A stretch of 64,000 bases of DNA. Origin: Siphonodentalium dalli. Its lineage: Eukaryota; Mollusca; Scaphopoda; Gadilida; Siphonodentaliidae. The stretch spans positions 93,083,319 to 93,147,318 of the forward strand of contig CP136066.1 of assembly GCA_032622095.1 (NCBI GenBank). Direction: 5' to 3'. This document shows, piece by piece, positions 36,322 to 46,832 of the stretch (the stretch's first letter is position 1; the number at the start of each line of letters is the position of its first letter). Under the pieces are notes generated by a model. It was not told where the DNA came from. It was given only the letters and a program-made list of their open reading frames with translations, and made no database searches. The position numbers and the translations under genes were made by a program.

Positions 36322-37299
36322 ATTACTTGTGCAGTTTGATCCAGGTTAGTATGATTTATAATTAGTTTCAAGAACAAAGTTCATATTAGTCATGTTTATA
36401 TTCTAGCTTTATGTTGCATATGGAATAAGTTGAGACTTTAATACCAAAAGCTACTTTTATAGTTACATTGCTCTATCCTGCTATATCCTAAATTGAATAT
36501 CAAAGCAACCAATAATGAACAAGCAACTAATAATTACAATACCATATGTATTGGCAGTCAAATAACTGGAACTCCAGATATACCACCTTACTACATGTAT
36601 CTGTACAGTACGTAACTGCTTCGACTTGTGAATAATAACTGTGGTTGAATTAATATCACAAAAGGCTAAGCTTTCATATTGTTATCCAAATAGTATGAAC
36701 TTTTTGTATGAGCTATTTTGTTTTATAGTTTTAAACCAGTGGAATATAGTGGAATTGTTATTTTTGTTTGTATCATCAAGTTTATCTTGATAACAAATAA
36801 TATCCATTATGTGGATTAATAACAGAAGATGGTAATCATTTCATAATTATGCTTATATGCAAGCATTGTCGACTGATTGTGTCTGAGCATATAATTATGT
36901 TATAACAGTTAACAAATTTGTCAAAAGTAATTGCAAATTTCATCTCAGAATTCATCAATATAAACTCAGCTTTATATTTTGTTCAAACCCTTAAAGGGAT
37001 ACACATGTGTATATATATAGCTATAACATACACTTTGACATCCAATTGAAAGGCTATCTTGGATATGCATATTATAAATGTTTGTTCTTGTGTTTTAATG
37101 TTTGTTATATGATTTGTTTATATATATATAATATATCTTTCATCCGTCAAAATCTGGTACATTAATTTTGACATACATCATCATACATACACCCCTAAAT
37201 GGTAGTTAGTTCTGGTTAGTATGTTTTAAATAGCCTAGTGTGTCATATGGTTGATATTAACAGATTACATGGGCGCAAAAACAGTGATTTTAAGTGGAG
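36322..37299. other. AT-rich stretch, nothing recognised
   Basis: No exon, hairpin or repeat partner recognised beyond scattered (TA)n runs near 37125. Confidence 0.3.
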
Positions 37300-37440
37300 G
37301 AAAAAAATAGCATTTTTGGTCATTTACGCATTTTTTCCGGGTCCAAATGACCCACCCACCCCCGCCCTATATATGGAATTTTTGTGCGCGACCCCCCCCC
37401 CCCCCCCCCTGATCAAGCTACAGTTTTTGGAAATCAATAT
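37300..37440. repeat. Homopolymer-C dispersed repeat, inverted copy
   Basis: A run of about 18 C flanked by GCGCGA and CTGATCAAGCT is the reverse complement of the G-run element at 35455-35640. Confidence 0.6.
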
Positions 37441-37774
37441 TTTACCACCAAAACATACAAACAATGGTCGTTTATGTTGGAAACCAGTATGGTATAAAAC
37501 ATACTAAAAATAGCCCCATATTTCAAATCGGATGGGGAATATAGTAGAAGGATGCCACCTAAGATGGCCAACAAGACCGAAGTCTGATTATGATTATTTG
37601 TACATGTGAATTTGGACTACTTCCCCGTTTCCCCGGGATAATAGTATGACAACACCGTTCAGGGTTCAGAACACTTAGGGGAGATAATATAACTGACAGA
37701 AAAGATGCTAAGCACAATTGTTTCTCTGAAATAAATTATGGTAAACACAACAAGTGTAGAATCTTCACATCTAC

Positions 37775-38895
37775 TCAAATAGGGAACCCGAAGTATTCGC
37801 CAATCATTCCCCAAAAGTCTCCTGAAACACGAGGCTCGCCTCCCACTGGAGGCCCCATTGGTATCGGCATGCCTGGCCGATATACGTTGGCGACCAATAA
37901 GTTCGTTGAATCGTTCACTGCCATAAATGCTTCGAGGTATTGCCCTGGATACATTGGACCAACCATCCCTTGTCGTTCTAACAACATTTCCAATAATAGC
38001 AACAACCTTGAAATTGTTGCGAACCCAACGGGTGCAACACGAGACATAGGGTCGTACGGTGTAGTTGTTGTTGGTATTGTGGTAGTGGTTGTTGTTGGTA
38101 TTGTGGTAGTTGTTGTTGTGGTTGTAGTTGACATCGTCGTTGTTGTTGCTGTTGTTGTTGAGGTAGTGCTTGTAGGGTTAACATTATGTCCGGCGTTGAC
38201 TGCATACTGAGGCCCGGTGCCGTGGTTCCCACCAGCAGTTAATGCAATGACGCCAACTCCTGTTGACACTGCCGTTTGTGTGCCTCCGTGCACGTTATGT
38301 TGAGGAATGGCGTGATTACTTGTTCCGGTATGAGTTACGGTATGAGTTCCAGTATGAGTTCCGGTATGCATTCCGGTATGCATTCCTGTGTGCGTAGTTT
38401 GTGCACGAGTGTCTCCATGTAAGGTCTGTTGAGGCACAGCGTGAGTACCTGAAGCAAAATGACTTCCGGTCTGCGCAATTTGAACGTGGGGTGATCCCGC
38501 AAATTGGACGTTACTTCCTTGTCCAATCGGATGTGAAGACGAAGGAACCACGTGGCTGCTGACAACGCCGCCATGTGAGCCGGCTTGGTTATTTTGTAAA
38601 ACTGATCCTGCATGCACACCAGAGACTTGGTGCTGTTTATTCCCCCCAATCGCCGTTGCAGAATTGGTCAACTTGCTAGCGAAGTAAGCGTTTGGATCAA
38701 ATGATGACGTCTGACCTGTACGTGCAGACAGCGTCTGCATATTCTTCATAAATTTTTCCCGAAAGCGTTCGGCAGCTAGGTAAGCAGTGTATGCCATCTG
38801 TTCTATTGATTGGGGAGCTTGCCTCTTCCGTCGCACATGCGTGTTGGGAACAGCTGCATCCATGTGCTGTCCGGGTGCGGGCACATGCGAATCAA
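37775..38895 (-). CDS. Terminal exon 4b: His/Gly/Thr-rich secreted protein, RRKR site and conserved C-terminal domain
   Basis: The acceptor TCTAATTACAG (just above 38895) opens the exon in phase 1 and TGA lies at 37775-37777 (373 complete codons including the stop). Within 30 residues comes NTHVRRKRQ, then directly the helix-like motif (AYTAYLAAERFREKFMKNM). A His/Gly/Ser-rich middle follows with an HTG(M/T)HTGTHTGTHT run. Next is a Thr-rich mucin-like tract of about 45 residues (TTTTTIPTTTT type), then the ~95-residue domain from YDPMSRVAPVG to DFWGMIGEYFGFPI. Unlike in 4a and 4c, almost no spacer separates the furin site from the helix motif. Long antisense frames (Val-rich at 37869-38210) are shadows of the Thr tract. 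Confidence 0.85.
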
Positions 38896-39280
38896 CTGTA
38901 ATTAGACAAAAAACATAACATAAGATGGGACCGAATTTACAAATGGATAACTGGTGGAAGGAACGAATGTTAATTTTACTGCATAGAACCTGGATGTCAG
39001 TTCAAAATATAATCACCGAAGGACGTATATAAGATTCAAATATAATTCTAACAGCATCTAACGTCTCTCTCTCTCTCTCAGTGCAACGCTAGTGTAAGCT
39101 CATTTTATTCTGCGAAAACCGGCCGCAAATACACGTAGCATGCGTCGACGCCATTAAAAAAAACCTTCAGAGTTTTGAGTTAGGGGCGCCCCATATCTGC
39201 CAATCATGTATCCCGCCAAATTGTATAAACAAGTTGTAGACAGAAACTGTCCAATGGATCTATATTGGTCTTGGCTTGAA
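38896..39280. other. Upstream flank of exon 4b
   Basis: Contains a (TC)n microsatellite at about 39065-39080 and no recognisable exon. Confidence 0.35.
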
Positions 39281-39543
39281 TTAACCCTTCCACGAGAGGA
39301 GCTTTGTGAAATTTTGCGAAAACCCTGCGCCAATGTATTCTCTTATATATGCGAGTATCCCATAGGGAGCCTCTTATATATAAGATAATACATAGGCCTA
39401 ACAATATTTACCTTGACCTTGTAAGCCAATGCATTCATGTATATATGCGAAGCTCACTATGAAAGAGTCGCATATATAAGAGAATGCACTGACACATGAT
39501 CTTTAATGCTGCACAAGCGCGGCTCCCGCCATTAAAGTGTTAA
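39281..39543 (-). mobile_element. MITE family B, inverted copy
   Basis: TTAA at both ends (39281-39284, 39540-39543). The right end reads AATGCTGCACAAGCGCGGCTC, the inverse of the family's left end. Two TATATATGCGA hairpins are inside. Confidence 0.8.
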
Positions 39544-39946
39544 AAATAACAAGTGCTGTCTATATTTCAGTACACATTCGTTCGGTTCCCAATTGTGCTT
39601 ATAATTCCAGTTTAGTTGTTGCATGGTTACTATCAATTGTCCTTTTTTGTTTCAGACAAGAAGGTACTGAAAGAAACGTCTGAACGGTCATATTTCCCGA
39701 ATTACTCATGCAATAATACCGCACTTAGACATATATATATTGCGGTAGTGAATACTGAGCTATTGACATACCGCACATGGAGTCACAAGCTGCCATGCAT
39801 TCGTATCATTCAACTGCGGACATTAATTGATCTCCATTTCAAGAGATCCAAATACCAAATGCTGCACTAAGATATTATATGTATGTATAGACCAGGAAAT
39901 ACCGGTTTATTAAATGTTAATGCAAGGTATTTAAATAAGATCTAAC

Positions 39947-40162
39947 TGAACCCTTTCTTTAATAAATACTCATTGACGAATAGTTCCCTTGGGAAATTCT
40001 TGTTAAACTTATTATCTGAATAGTTCATGTCAATACATAGGAATCCGTCTGCACTTGCATTATCTGTTTGTCCGTCTATCGTCCATCCAGAAGAAGAATG
40101 AACCAACCCAATGTATACTTTTATAACTGGTGGGAGAATAGATTCAGTAAAGAAAGGGTTAC
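39947..40162 (+). mobile_element. MITE family A, copy 4
   Basis: Left end GAACCCTTTCTTTAATAAAT, right end TAAAGAAAGGGTTAC, so the TTAA is mutated on both sides. It sits 45 bp from the candidate exon at 40208. Confidence 0.75.
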
Positions 40163-40207
40163 AATTTGTACAACTAGAATTATGAAATTGCGTCAGAAAT
40201 AACATAC

Positions 40208-40342
40208 CTGTCGCAATTCCAACTCCATCACCCACGGACCACGTGACATCTCTAAATATAGAATTCCCATCGGTGAGTAGCTTCTCCGTTATTGTTCTTG
40301 GAAAAATGAACTTGAAAATCCGATATGTCCAGTAAACAAATA
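40208..40342 (-). CDS. Candidate small symmetric exon (phase 1-1), unconfirmed
   Basis: On the minus strand a Y-rich acceptor (CATTTCACCCTCTAAATACACAG) precedes 135 bp without stops, ending GCGACAG before GTATGT, which is almost identical to exon 2's donor (GCAACAG before GTATGT). It would read in phase 1 and leave in phase 1. The encoded 44 residues end DGNSIFRDVTWSVGDGVGIAT, weakly like the end of exon 2 (GGQIFPDN...NAT). It may be an extra exon of the locus or a leader-side exon of a separate 4b gene. The acceptor choice is uncertain. Confidence 0.3.
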
Positions 40343-41045
40343 CTGTGTATTTAGAGGGTGAAATGAATGTTTGGTTCGATATGTCGAATTTGACTTGAAA
40401 CATATGTCCAAAGAACATCCCGAGAACAAGTGAACTATAACTGACAATAAATTATCCGTGGGATCAGTGGCGTTGAAAAATTTCAGTATTTTGAAATGTA
40501 GTACCACATGCATAAAGCTTTTTTCAAATTCGTCAATATGTTGTTACTCTCTTATAATAGGTAATTTTGTATTGTATTCTTTGTTGTTGTTTTTTTTCTA
40601 TTTTCTCTTTGCATTTATCGGTGTATATATATATTCGCGAAACTTCAATTAAAATTGTTTTTTAAAGACATAATCCGGTTATTTTCAAGTGGCATACATT
40701 TGTCAAATTGTATAGAGTCATGTAACTTTAACTAATGTTAACAATCATCAATCCAATTGGGAGTGTTATTACCAGGCCGTCATCGCTATAATTAGAATGT
40801 GCTCGAATTCAACAAATATACAAATTATTTAAAAGTGTGAAGGACCCTATACAATTTGGCCAACTTTATGCCACATGACAATAACAGGACTATTCCCTCA
40901 AATATCAACTACCAGTGATGTGATGATGGATACGCTTATGAATGGGAATGTTGGCTGACACCCAAGGTCCAGGATGGTGGAATTGGAATTTCATTCGCGA
41001 TCATCCGTTATGTTCTTGTCTTGCCTGCCGATATATGCAGTTATG
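40343..41045. other. Intron or intergenic stretch, nothing recognised
   Basis: AT-rich. Plus-strand frames here are T-rich chance frames. Confidence 0.3.
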
Positions 41046-41183
41046 CCCTAAATAATCGACTCCTTAACCACAGCAGAAAGTGGGAGCTTTCCGATGAATG
41101 GCAACAAGCCATATTTCCGACTAAATCCTGAAAAATTACCCATAATTATGCTGTGGTTAAGGAGTCGATTATTTAGGGCATTA
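41046..41183. repeat. Inverted repeat with ~30-bp arms
   Basis: CCCTAAATAATCGACTCCTT plus AACCACAGCA on the left is matched exactly, inverted, at 41150-41180, with a ~75-bp loop. Foldback element. Confidence 0.85.
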
Positions 41184-41220
41184 CTGTATGTTCCAAATCA
41201 ATATGTCTTTGTGTTAGCAA

Positions 41221-41413
41221 TTAACCCTTTCTTTACTAAATACTGGAGTAGTTATCTTAATAACAGTTCAGATCATAACTTCAACAAACGACCATATTGT
41301 TTTGTCTACCGTCTGCTTTTATTACGTAACATCCCTCCAAATGAATAATAGACCATTCAAATGTATACTTTTATAGCTGAATGGGAGAATACATATACTA
41401 TAGAAAGGGTTAA
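41221..41413 (+). mobile_element. MITE family A, copy 5 (clean TTAA ends)
   Basis: TTAACCCTTTCTTTACTAAA on the left and TATAGAAAGGGTTAA on the right, with TTAA on both sides. About 190 bp. Confidence 0.85.
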
Positions 41414-41450
41414 CACATTTCGGCCACGCGTACGGTTATCTGAACATATC

Positions 41451-41690
41451 TTATAACCCTTTATATACTCTATACTCATTGACAAGTAGTTATCCCTTTG
41501 GAAATGTTCAGATAATAAGTTCATCAAATAAATAGGTCGTTTCCCCTCCAATATTTGAACTCCTACTGCCAGTTTAGTATCTGGCGTCTGCTTATTTTTC
41601 CTGCAAACCCCTCCAGATGAACAATATACCATTCCAAATGTATAGTTCTATAACTGAGCGGAAGAATTCTGTTATCGTGGGAAAGAGTTC
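41451..41690 (+). mobile_element. MITE family A, copy 6 (diverged)
   Basis: Starts TATAACCCTTTATATACTCT, contains AAATGTTCAGATAATAAGTTC, and its right end is degraded (GGGAAAGAGTTCATT). Confidence 0.65.
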
Positions 41691-41921
41691 ATTAGGCGAA
41701 TGGTTTATGATCACACCCAGCCACATTTGTTTTACCTCTTTGTGTGTACAAATATACTCAAATAGAAATGTCAATCAGAAATTCACACCAAAGTGTTACT
41801 TTGAACACGTACAGCGCAGGATAACAAAGATTATTCCACAAATAAGTAGAATTACTTAACGCGAACGTATGATTAATCTAAACTTGTTATTCATAACAAA
41901 CATACGTTTTAGATGTGATCT

Positions 41922-42075
41922 CAGTTATAAAAGCATACATTTGGAATGGTACATTGTTCATCTGGATGGGTTTTCGTGAAAAATAAGCTGTCAACAGATA
42001 ATAAGCGTACAGTACGACTCCAAATATTGGAAGGAAAACGACCTATATATGATGAACTAAGTTCAATTCGCGACG
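41922..42075 (-). mobile_element. MITE family A, copy 7 (inverted, partial)
   Basis: CTCAGTTATAAAAGCATACATTTGGAATGG is the reverse complement of the family's right half. It stops about 140 bp beyond the stop codon of exon 4a. Confidence 0.6.
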
Positions 42076-42218
42076 TGAAGATCATGTCCCGCTTTATATC
42101 TCCATATGTATGGTATATCCACACGAGGACTAAGGAGTCAGAATATAAACTCTCCGAATGTGATATTTTAAAAACAAATTTTAACATAGTCTCATACAGC
42201 CACTTCTGCGAACAAAAC

Positions 42219-43402
42219 TCAAACCATCACGCCGAAATTTTCTGGGATAGCCATCCAGAAATCAGTCAAATCGATCGGCTCCCCCATTGGGTCTCCTGTC
42301 CTGGTCATCGGAAACCTCGCAGGTGCCAAGCCAGACTGGTACTGATTTGTCACCAAGAACACCTTCATGCTGTTCAATACAGTCATTACATTTTCAAATT
42401 CCTGACCGATGAAAGGTCCAACTGTTGCTTGCTTCTCTATGAGCAACTTTACCAAACGTAGCAGTTTAGTTATTGGTCCCACTCCAGTCTGCTTGATTAC
42501 CGAGAACGGGTCATATCGTGTTGTTGTTGGGAGTGTGGTGGTTGTAGTTGTCGGTGTTGTTGTGATAGTTGTCGGGATTGTCGTCGTTGTTGTTGTGGCG
42601 GCGGCGGTTGTCGTAGTTGTCGCGACTGGGGGGTTCAGGTTTGGCATCGCCGCGTTATGACCGGCTACAGTATTAGGTGGTCCTATATTGGCCGCCAGGC
42701 TAGGGAGCCCAGATCCACCAATAGATGTCCCAGAATTAGCAGGAATATTCAATATGGAAGGTAAACTGTTTCCAGTGTTGGCCCCACCGGTGGGTTGGGC
42801 TGCGTTAATTGACGTCATACTCTGGCGGAAACGCTCCATGATACTTTTCCTGAACTGTTCCGCAGCCAAATATGCGCCATACGTTTGGCGGTCCATTTGT
42901 ATTCCGTTATGAACTATCATATCAGACGTCGCAGACCCAGAACCAGCCGTATTGCTGACCTGACCAGACACTCCCAATGAACCGGTCGACGCTCCAGGTA
43001 CATGCGCAGATGGAGAATTAATCGCTGGATTGGGCGCATGTCCTGTTCCAGAATTCAACGCAGGAAGTTGAGAAGCAATATTACTGACACTGTTCGTTCG
43101 AGACACGGCGATGTTAGATACGACTGGATTGGGCGCATGTCCTGTTCCGGTATTCATTCCTCCTCCAAATGAAGCCGTCGGTGCAAGAGGCGCGGCGTGA
43201 GAATTAATTTGTGAACTCTGCAAGCCACTCCCAGAATTCAACGCAGGAAGTTGAGGAGCTATATTACTGACACTGTTCGTTCGAGACACGGCTATGTTAG
43301 ATACGACTTCAGCGTTCTTGTTGTTCGACATACCAATGATATGCCGTTTACGTCGTATTTGGGCTTGTGTGTTTGGAGCAGCACTTCCGGGCTGCGCCTC
43401 AG
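42219..43402 (-). CDS. Terminal exon 4a: Asn/Ser/Thr-rich secreted protein, RRKR site and conserved C-terminal domain
   Basis: The acceptor TTTATTCACTTTCAG opens the exon in phase 1 at 43402 and TGA lies at 42219-42221 (394 codons including the stop). It starts EAQPGSAAPNTQAQIRRKRH, giving the furin-type site. A spacer of about 130 residues with duplicated SNIAVSRTNSVSNIA-QLPALNSG blocks follows, then the helix-like motif (MDRQTYGAYLAAEQFRKSI), a Pro/Asn/Gly-rich part and a Thr-rich mucin-like tract. The conserved domain runs from YDPFSVIKQTGVG through FENVMTVLNSMKVFLVTN to DFWMAIPENFGVMV. It is the closest downstream partner of exon 3, at about 4.3 kb. Confidence 0.87.
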
Positions 43403-43697
43403 CTGAAAGTGAATAAAAGTCAGGCGTAATAAATCTGACAAGAAAAACTTAAGAGTGGATCATCCGCTATCATATGTATATCATCGGTGTGAAATTCGCC
43501 GCTGTTCTATGATTTAATTGTGCATGTACGTGACGTGTAAGCATAGGAATTGCGATCACGCATTAACTGATGTTGATCCTGTTAGCTAAAATGTGATATC
43601 TGCCGAAACTTAGGATATACATGCAAGGACGTATTGAAAAGTGTGTGAATTACCATGTTCCCACTTCCTTGTCGAATGCAATATGCGCCATGTGTCG

Positions 43698-43924
43698 TTA
43701 ACCCTTTCATGACAGGAGCTGCGCTAATGCAGCATTAAATATCCTGCATATATAAGAGAATGCACTGTCTTACAAGTTCAAGGTAAACATTGTTAGGCCA
43801 ATGCATTCTTATACATGCGAGGCTCCCTATGGGAGATGGGAGACTCGCATATATAAAAGAGAATGCATTTGCCCAGGGTTTTCGCAAAACATTTGATGAA
43901 GCTCACGTCATGGAAGGCTTAAAT
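43698..43924 (+). mobile_element. MITE family B, copy 3
   Basis: TTAACCCTTTCATGACAGGA on the left and CATGGAAGGCTTAA on the right, with TTAA on both sides. The GCATATATAAGAGAATGCA hairpin is inside. Confidence 0.8.
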
Positions 43925-44337
43925 ACTGTGCTGTAGCCAAAATCTAATTAAACATCGTGGAGTAGCTGTAAACATATGTACTTCTCCAAAAATTGTCGCG
44001 GACTTCCCTTTTCGATTAAAATATGTACATTCTTATTGCGATAAACACATAAATACTAGGAAGATATTTGACAAAACTTGCAAGCAATCTAAACACATCT
44101 TCAAAATGACAGTGCATGCACTAAACTTTACGTTCCATGCGTATTATATTAGGTGTTCATCAAATAATAGATGAAAATTTCGCATGGGACAATGCGTTTC
44201 TCAACCACAAACTATTAATTTCCAAAACACGAGTATTTGATAAAGTATCAAGCTTGCGGTTTCGCCAAATAGCGTCCATAACTGTAAAGTCTCAATAACA
44301 AAGCCCTCTCAAAAGTTACTACTAGTGATCAACTTAC

Positions 44338-44440
44338 TCTGAGTTAGTGGTCTGGTGAATATTTTGATGTCTTCTTCGTTCAAGGCAAGAAACAAAACGA
44401 ATATGAATATCCAAGCGGCCAAAGCTGAATTTTCCAACAG
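44338..44440 (-). CDS. Candidate hydrophobic leader exon next to exon 4a, unconfirmed
   Basis: Minus-strand reading gives LAAWIFIFVLFLALNEE, a signal-peptide-like stretch, then IKIFTRPLTQ and an AGA before GTAAGTT donor in phase 1. That phase fits exon 4a's acceptor 936 bp downstream. No ATG is visible in the frame before it meets a MITE (44443-44694), so the true start may be upstream of the MITE, in another exon, or lost. If real, it would make 4a a separate secreted-protein gene. It could also be chance. Confidence 0.22.
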
Positions 44441-44442
44441 CC

Positions 44443-44694
44443 GTAACCCTTTCTAAACTAAATGTATTCTCCCACTCAGTTATAATAGTATACATTTGAA
44501 TGGTTTATTATTCATCTGGAGTCTTGTTCAGGATCAAATAAGTTGAGGGCTGATAATAAACACACAAAAGCGGTCGTATTTATTGGAGGTAAATGTTCAG
44601 TAATAAGTTCAGCAAAAGGTCGTCTTTTATTCAACTTATTATCTGAACATTTCTTAGTGAACTACTCATCAGTGAGTATTGAGTACTGAAATGC
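44443..44694 (-). mobile_element. MITE family A, copy 8 (inverted)
   Basis: GTAACCCTTTCTAAACTAAATG at the left, then GTTCAGTAATAAGTT facing AACTTATTATCTGAACATTTC inside. The right end GTATTGAGTACTGAAATGCTTAA is diverged. It abuts the candidate leader exon. Confidence 0.7.
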
Positions 44695-44764
44695 TTAATG
44701 ACTCAAGACTGAAGGAATCATAGAAATACATCAAGCACTACGTGATGACGGTTTTTATAGCGTT

Positions 44765-44979
44765 TTAAACCTTTCAGTGCCAAGTCCGATTTTTGTATCA
44801 ACCCATATTTCCTTGATCATTTTTCAAATTTATTGATTATAATAATGTGATACATTGATGGTAAGAGCTCTAAGAGCTCTTTCCATCAATATATCACATT
44901 ATTATAATCAATAAATTTGAAAAATGATCAAGGAAATATGGGTTGATACAAAAATCGGACTTGGCACTGAAAGGGTTAA
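44765..44979. mobile_element. Near-perfect palindromic element with TTAA ends (family C)
   Basis: Two arms of about 100 bp are almost exact inverted copies (CCTTTCAGTGCCAAGTCCGA to CCATCAAT and back), meeting at AGAGCTCTAAGAGCTCT. TTAA flanks both ends (44765-44768, 44976-44979). The CCTTTCAGTG-type end and TTAA suggest a piggyBac-derived foldback MITE. Confidence 0.9.
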
Positions 44980-45896
44980 ACACTCGAAATATGAGTGGCG
45001 TGTCATTATATAAGTTCCCATGGGGCACCTCGTGAAGTAATTACATGTACATTAATCTTAACGAGAGTTGCCTAAACCTCACACGAATTCCCCACCTCCT
45101 CAATTGAACTTATAGATTATCTTTTCATTTTCTTTTTGATATTTCGACAATACTGGTATTTTTCGCTTGGCATGATTAGTAAATTCAAACAAAAATGGTG
45201 TTTACCATGTTGCATATAATACTAACATGGGTTCGTACCGTTTGAGAGGGCTTCATTGTCGAACCGGTTATACGAACTAGATGATATAAGAAATAATACA
45301 GTAGCAGGTAGTGAGTACTTTTGGTATGCAAATAAGCATATACGATGCGGAATTAGAGTACATGGTGTGGGACAATTCTTCTGAAGCCAAAGAGAGTATA
45401 GGTGGAATAACATAACAGTGTGACAACGTCCATTCGTTTCCAAATCAGTTGATTAAACTAACGACCAGTCACCATCCATGCAGCCCAATACCAAAGCGTG
45501 AACCTATATACCTGCGTTCTGTGCATAACTTGCAGTGTCGTTCAGTAGATTGTCATGGGGTCTATGTTCACCGGCTGTCAAAGATAGTATACTATCTAAT
45601 AGGCTACCTCCAAGGACCGCGCTTGTTGTCTGTTGAGTGCTGAAAGGGTCTGAAAGCGGAGCAAATATATTTAACATCCAGAACAAGCAACAGCATATAA
45701 ACTAGAAACAGAAGTGGTGCGTTTAGAGTTTATAAGGCGTGCATTTGTGTGTACTGTGTGTCCCATGCACCAACATCATAGCATCACAGCAGAACAAACC
45801 AACAACAGAGCCCATATAGCAATATAACAGAACAAGCGAACCAGAGTTGTGACAACAACAACATTGATATTTGACATAAGCCAGATAACATAATAA
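44980..45896. other. Intron stretch (between exons 3 and 4a), nothing recognised
   Basis: Only short chance frames on both strands. Confidence 0.3.
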
Positions 45897-46318
45897 GCAT
45901 AATAGTATGGCTGAATAGATCACTGTCGCATGGTTTCGAGCAAAAAGACACCCAGGATCTCTCAAACGGGCAAAAAGACACCCAGGGTGTCACAAACAAG
46001 CAAAATGACACCCAGGATATCAAAGTCTCACCAAACAACGGGAATTTTGTTTAGTCGTCTGCTGTTAATATTGGTCCAATTATCAAGGATACGCGCGGAA
46101 CTGCGCTGCCAGTCAGACTCAAAGCCCATTTAAATTTCGTTGATATTTCACTTCGATCACAACCATATAATTATCATAATACTAATACTAATAACAAAAT
46201 TCCCGTCGTTTGGTGAGACTTTGAGATCCTGGGTGTCATTTTGTTTGTTTGGGAAATCCTGGGTGTCTTTTTGCTCCAAACCATGCGACAATGACCTATT
46301 CAGCAATAGTATGGGTTA
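45897..46318. mobile_element. Foldback element with CACCCAGG-rich arms
   Basis: The left arm contains three GACACCCAGG words (about 45949, 45979, 46009) and CACCAAACAACGGGAATTTTG. The right arm is its inverse with CAAAATTCCCGTCGTTTGG and two CCTGGGTGTC words. The arms are about 120-140 bp around a ~150-bp centre. The right arm has one fewer repeat. Confidence 0.85.
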
Positions 46319-46580
46319 TTAGCGACGACATGCAAGGCCAAGAAACAACGTCACCCACCAAGTCTCTAACCCAAAACTGTTTTTATTTTTTATTTGTAAA
46401 CATATATAAACGTTTGTCTGACGGTATATACTAGGAAGATGAGCTGTGGAAATTCACTATGCACATTCAAAAATCAGTAATCGTTAAAAACTCATATTTA
46501 TTACTAAAATTTACAAGGAAAATAGGTATCGATTGTGCCCGATTTTGAATATCAAGCACACCTCAACCATTTATTAGATC

Positions 46581-46832
46581 AAGCCTTGAAATAGTGTGGT
46601 TGTCATTTGCAGAATGAGGTCCCCAGAGGGTGAATTTAGTGATGCTACCCCGCATAGCGGGCTAGCATCACCAAATTCACCCTCTGGGAACCTCATTCTG
46701 CTGAGGTGTAAGCAGAAGGAGGTCACCAGAGGGTGAATTTGGTGATGCTAGCCCGCTATGCGGGGTAGCATCACTAAATTCACCCTCTGGGGACCTCATT
46801 CTGCAAATGACAGACACACTATTTCAAGGCTT
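46581..46832. mobile_element. Near-perfect 250-bp foldback element
   Basis: AAGCCTTGAAATAGTGTG at the left is matched by CACACTATTTCAAGGCTT at the right. Each arm itself contains a nested palindrome (GAGGGTGAATTT-GTGATGCTA-CCCGC...). The loop is about 15 bp. Confidence 0.9.

Noticed and set aside
37869-38210. 113-residue Val-rich plus-strand frame
   Set aside because: Antisense of the Thr tract (ACN codons) in exon 4b. The same explanation covers 42409-42660.
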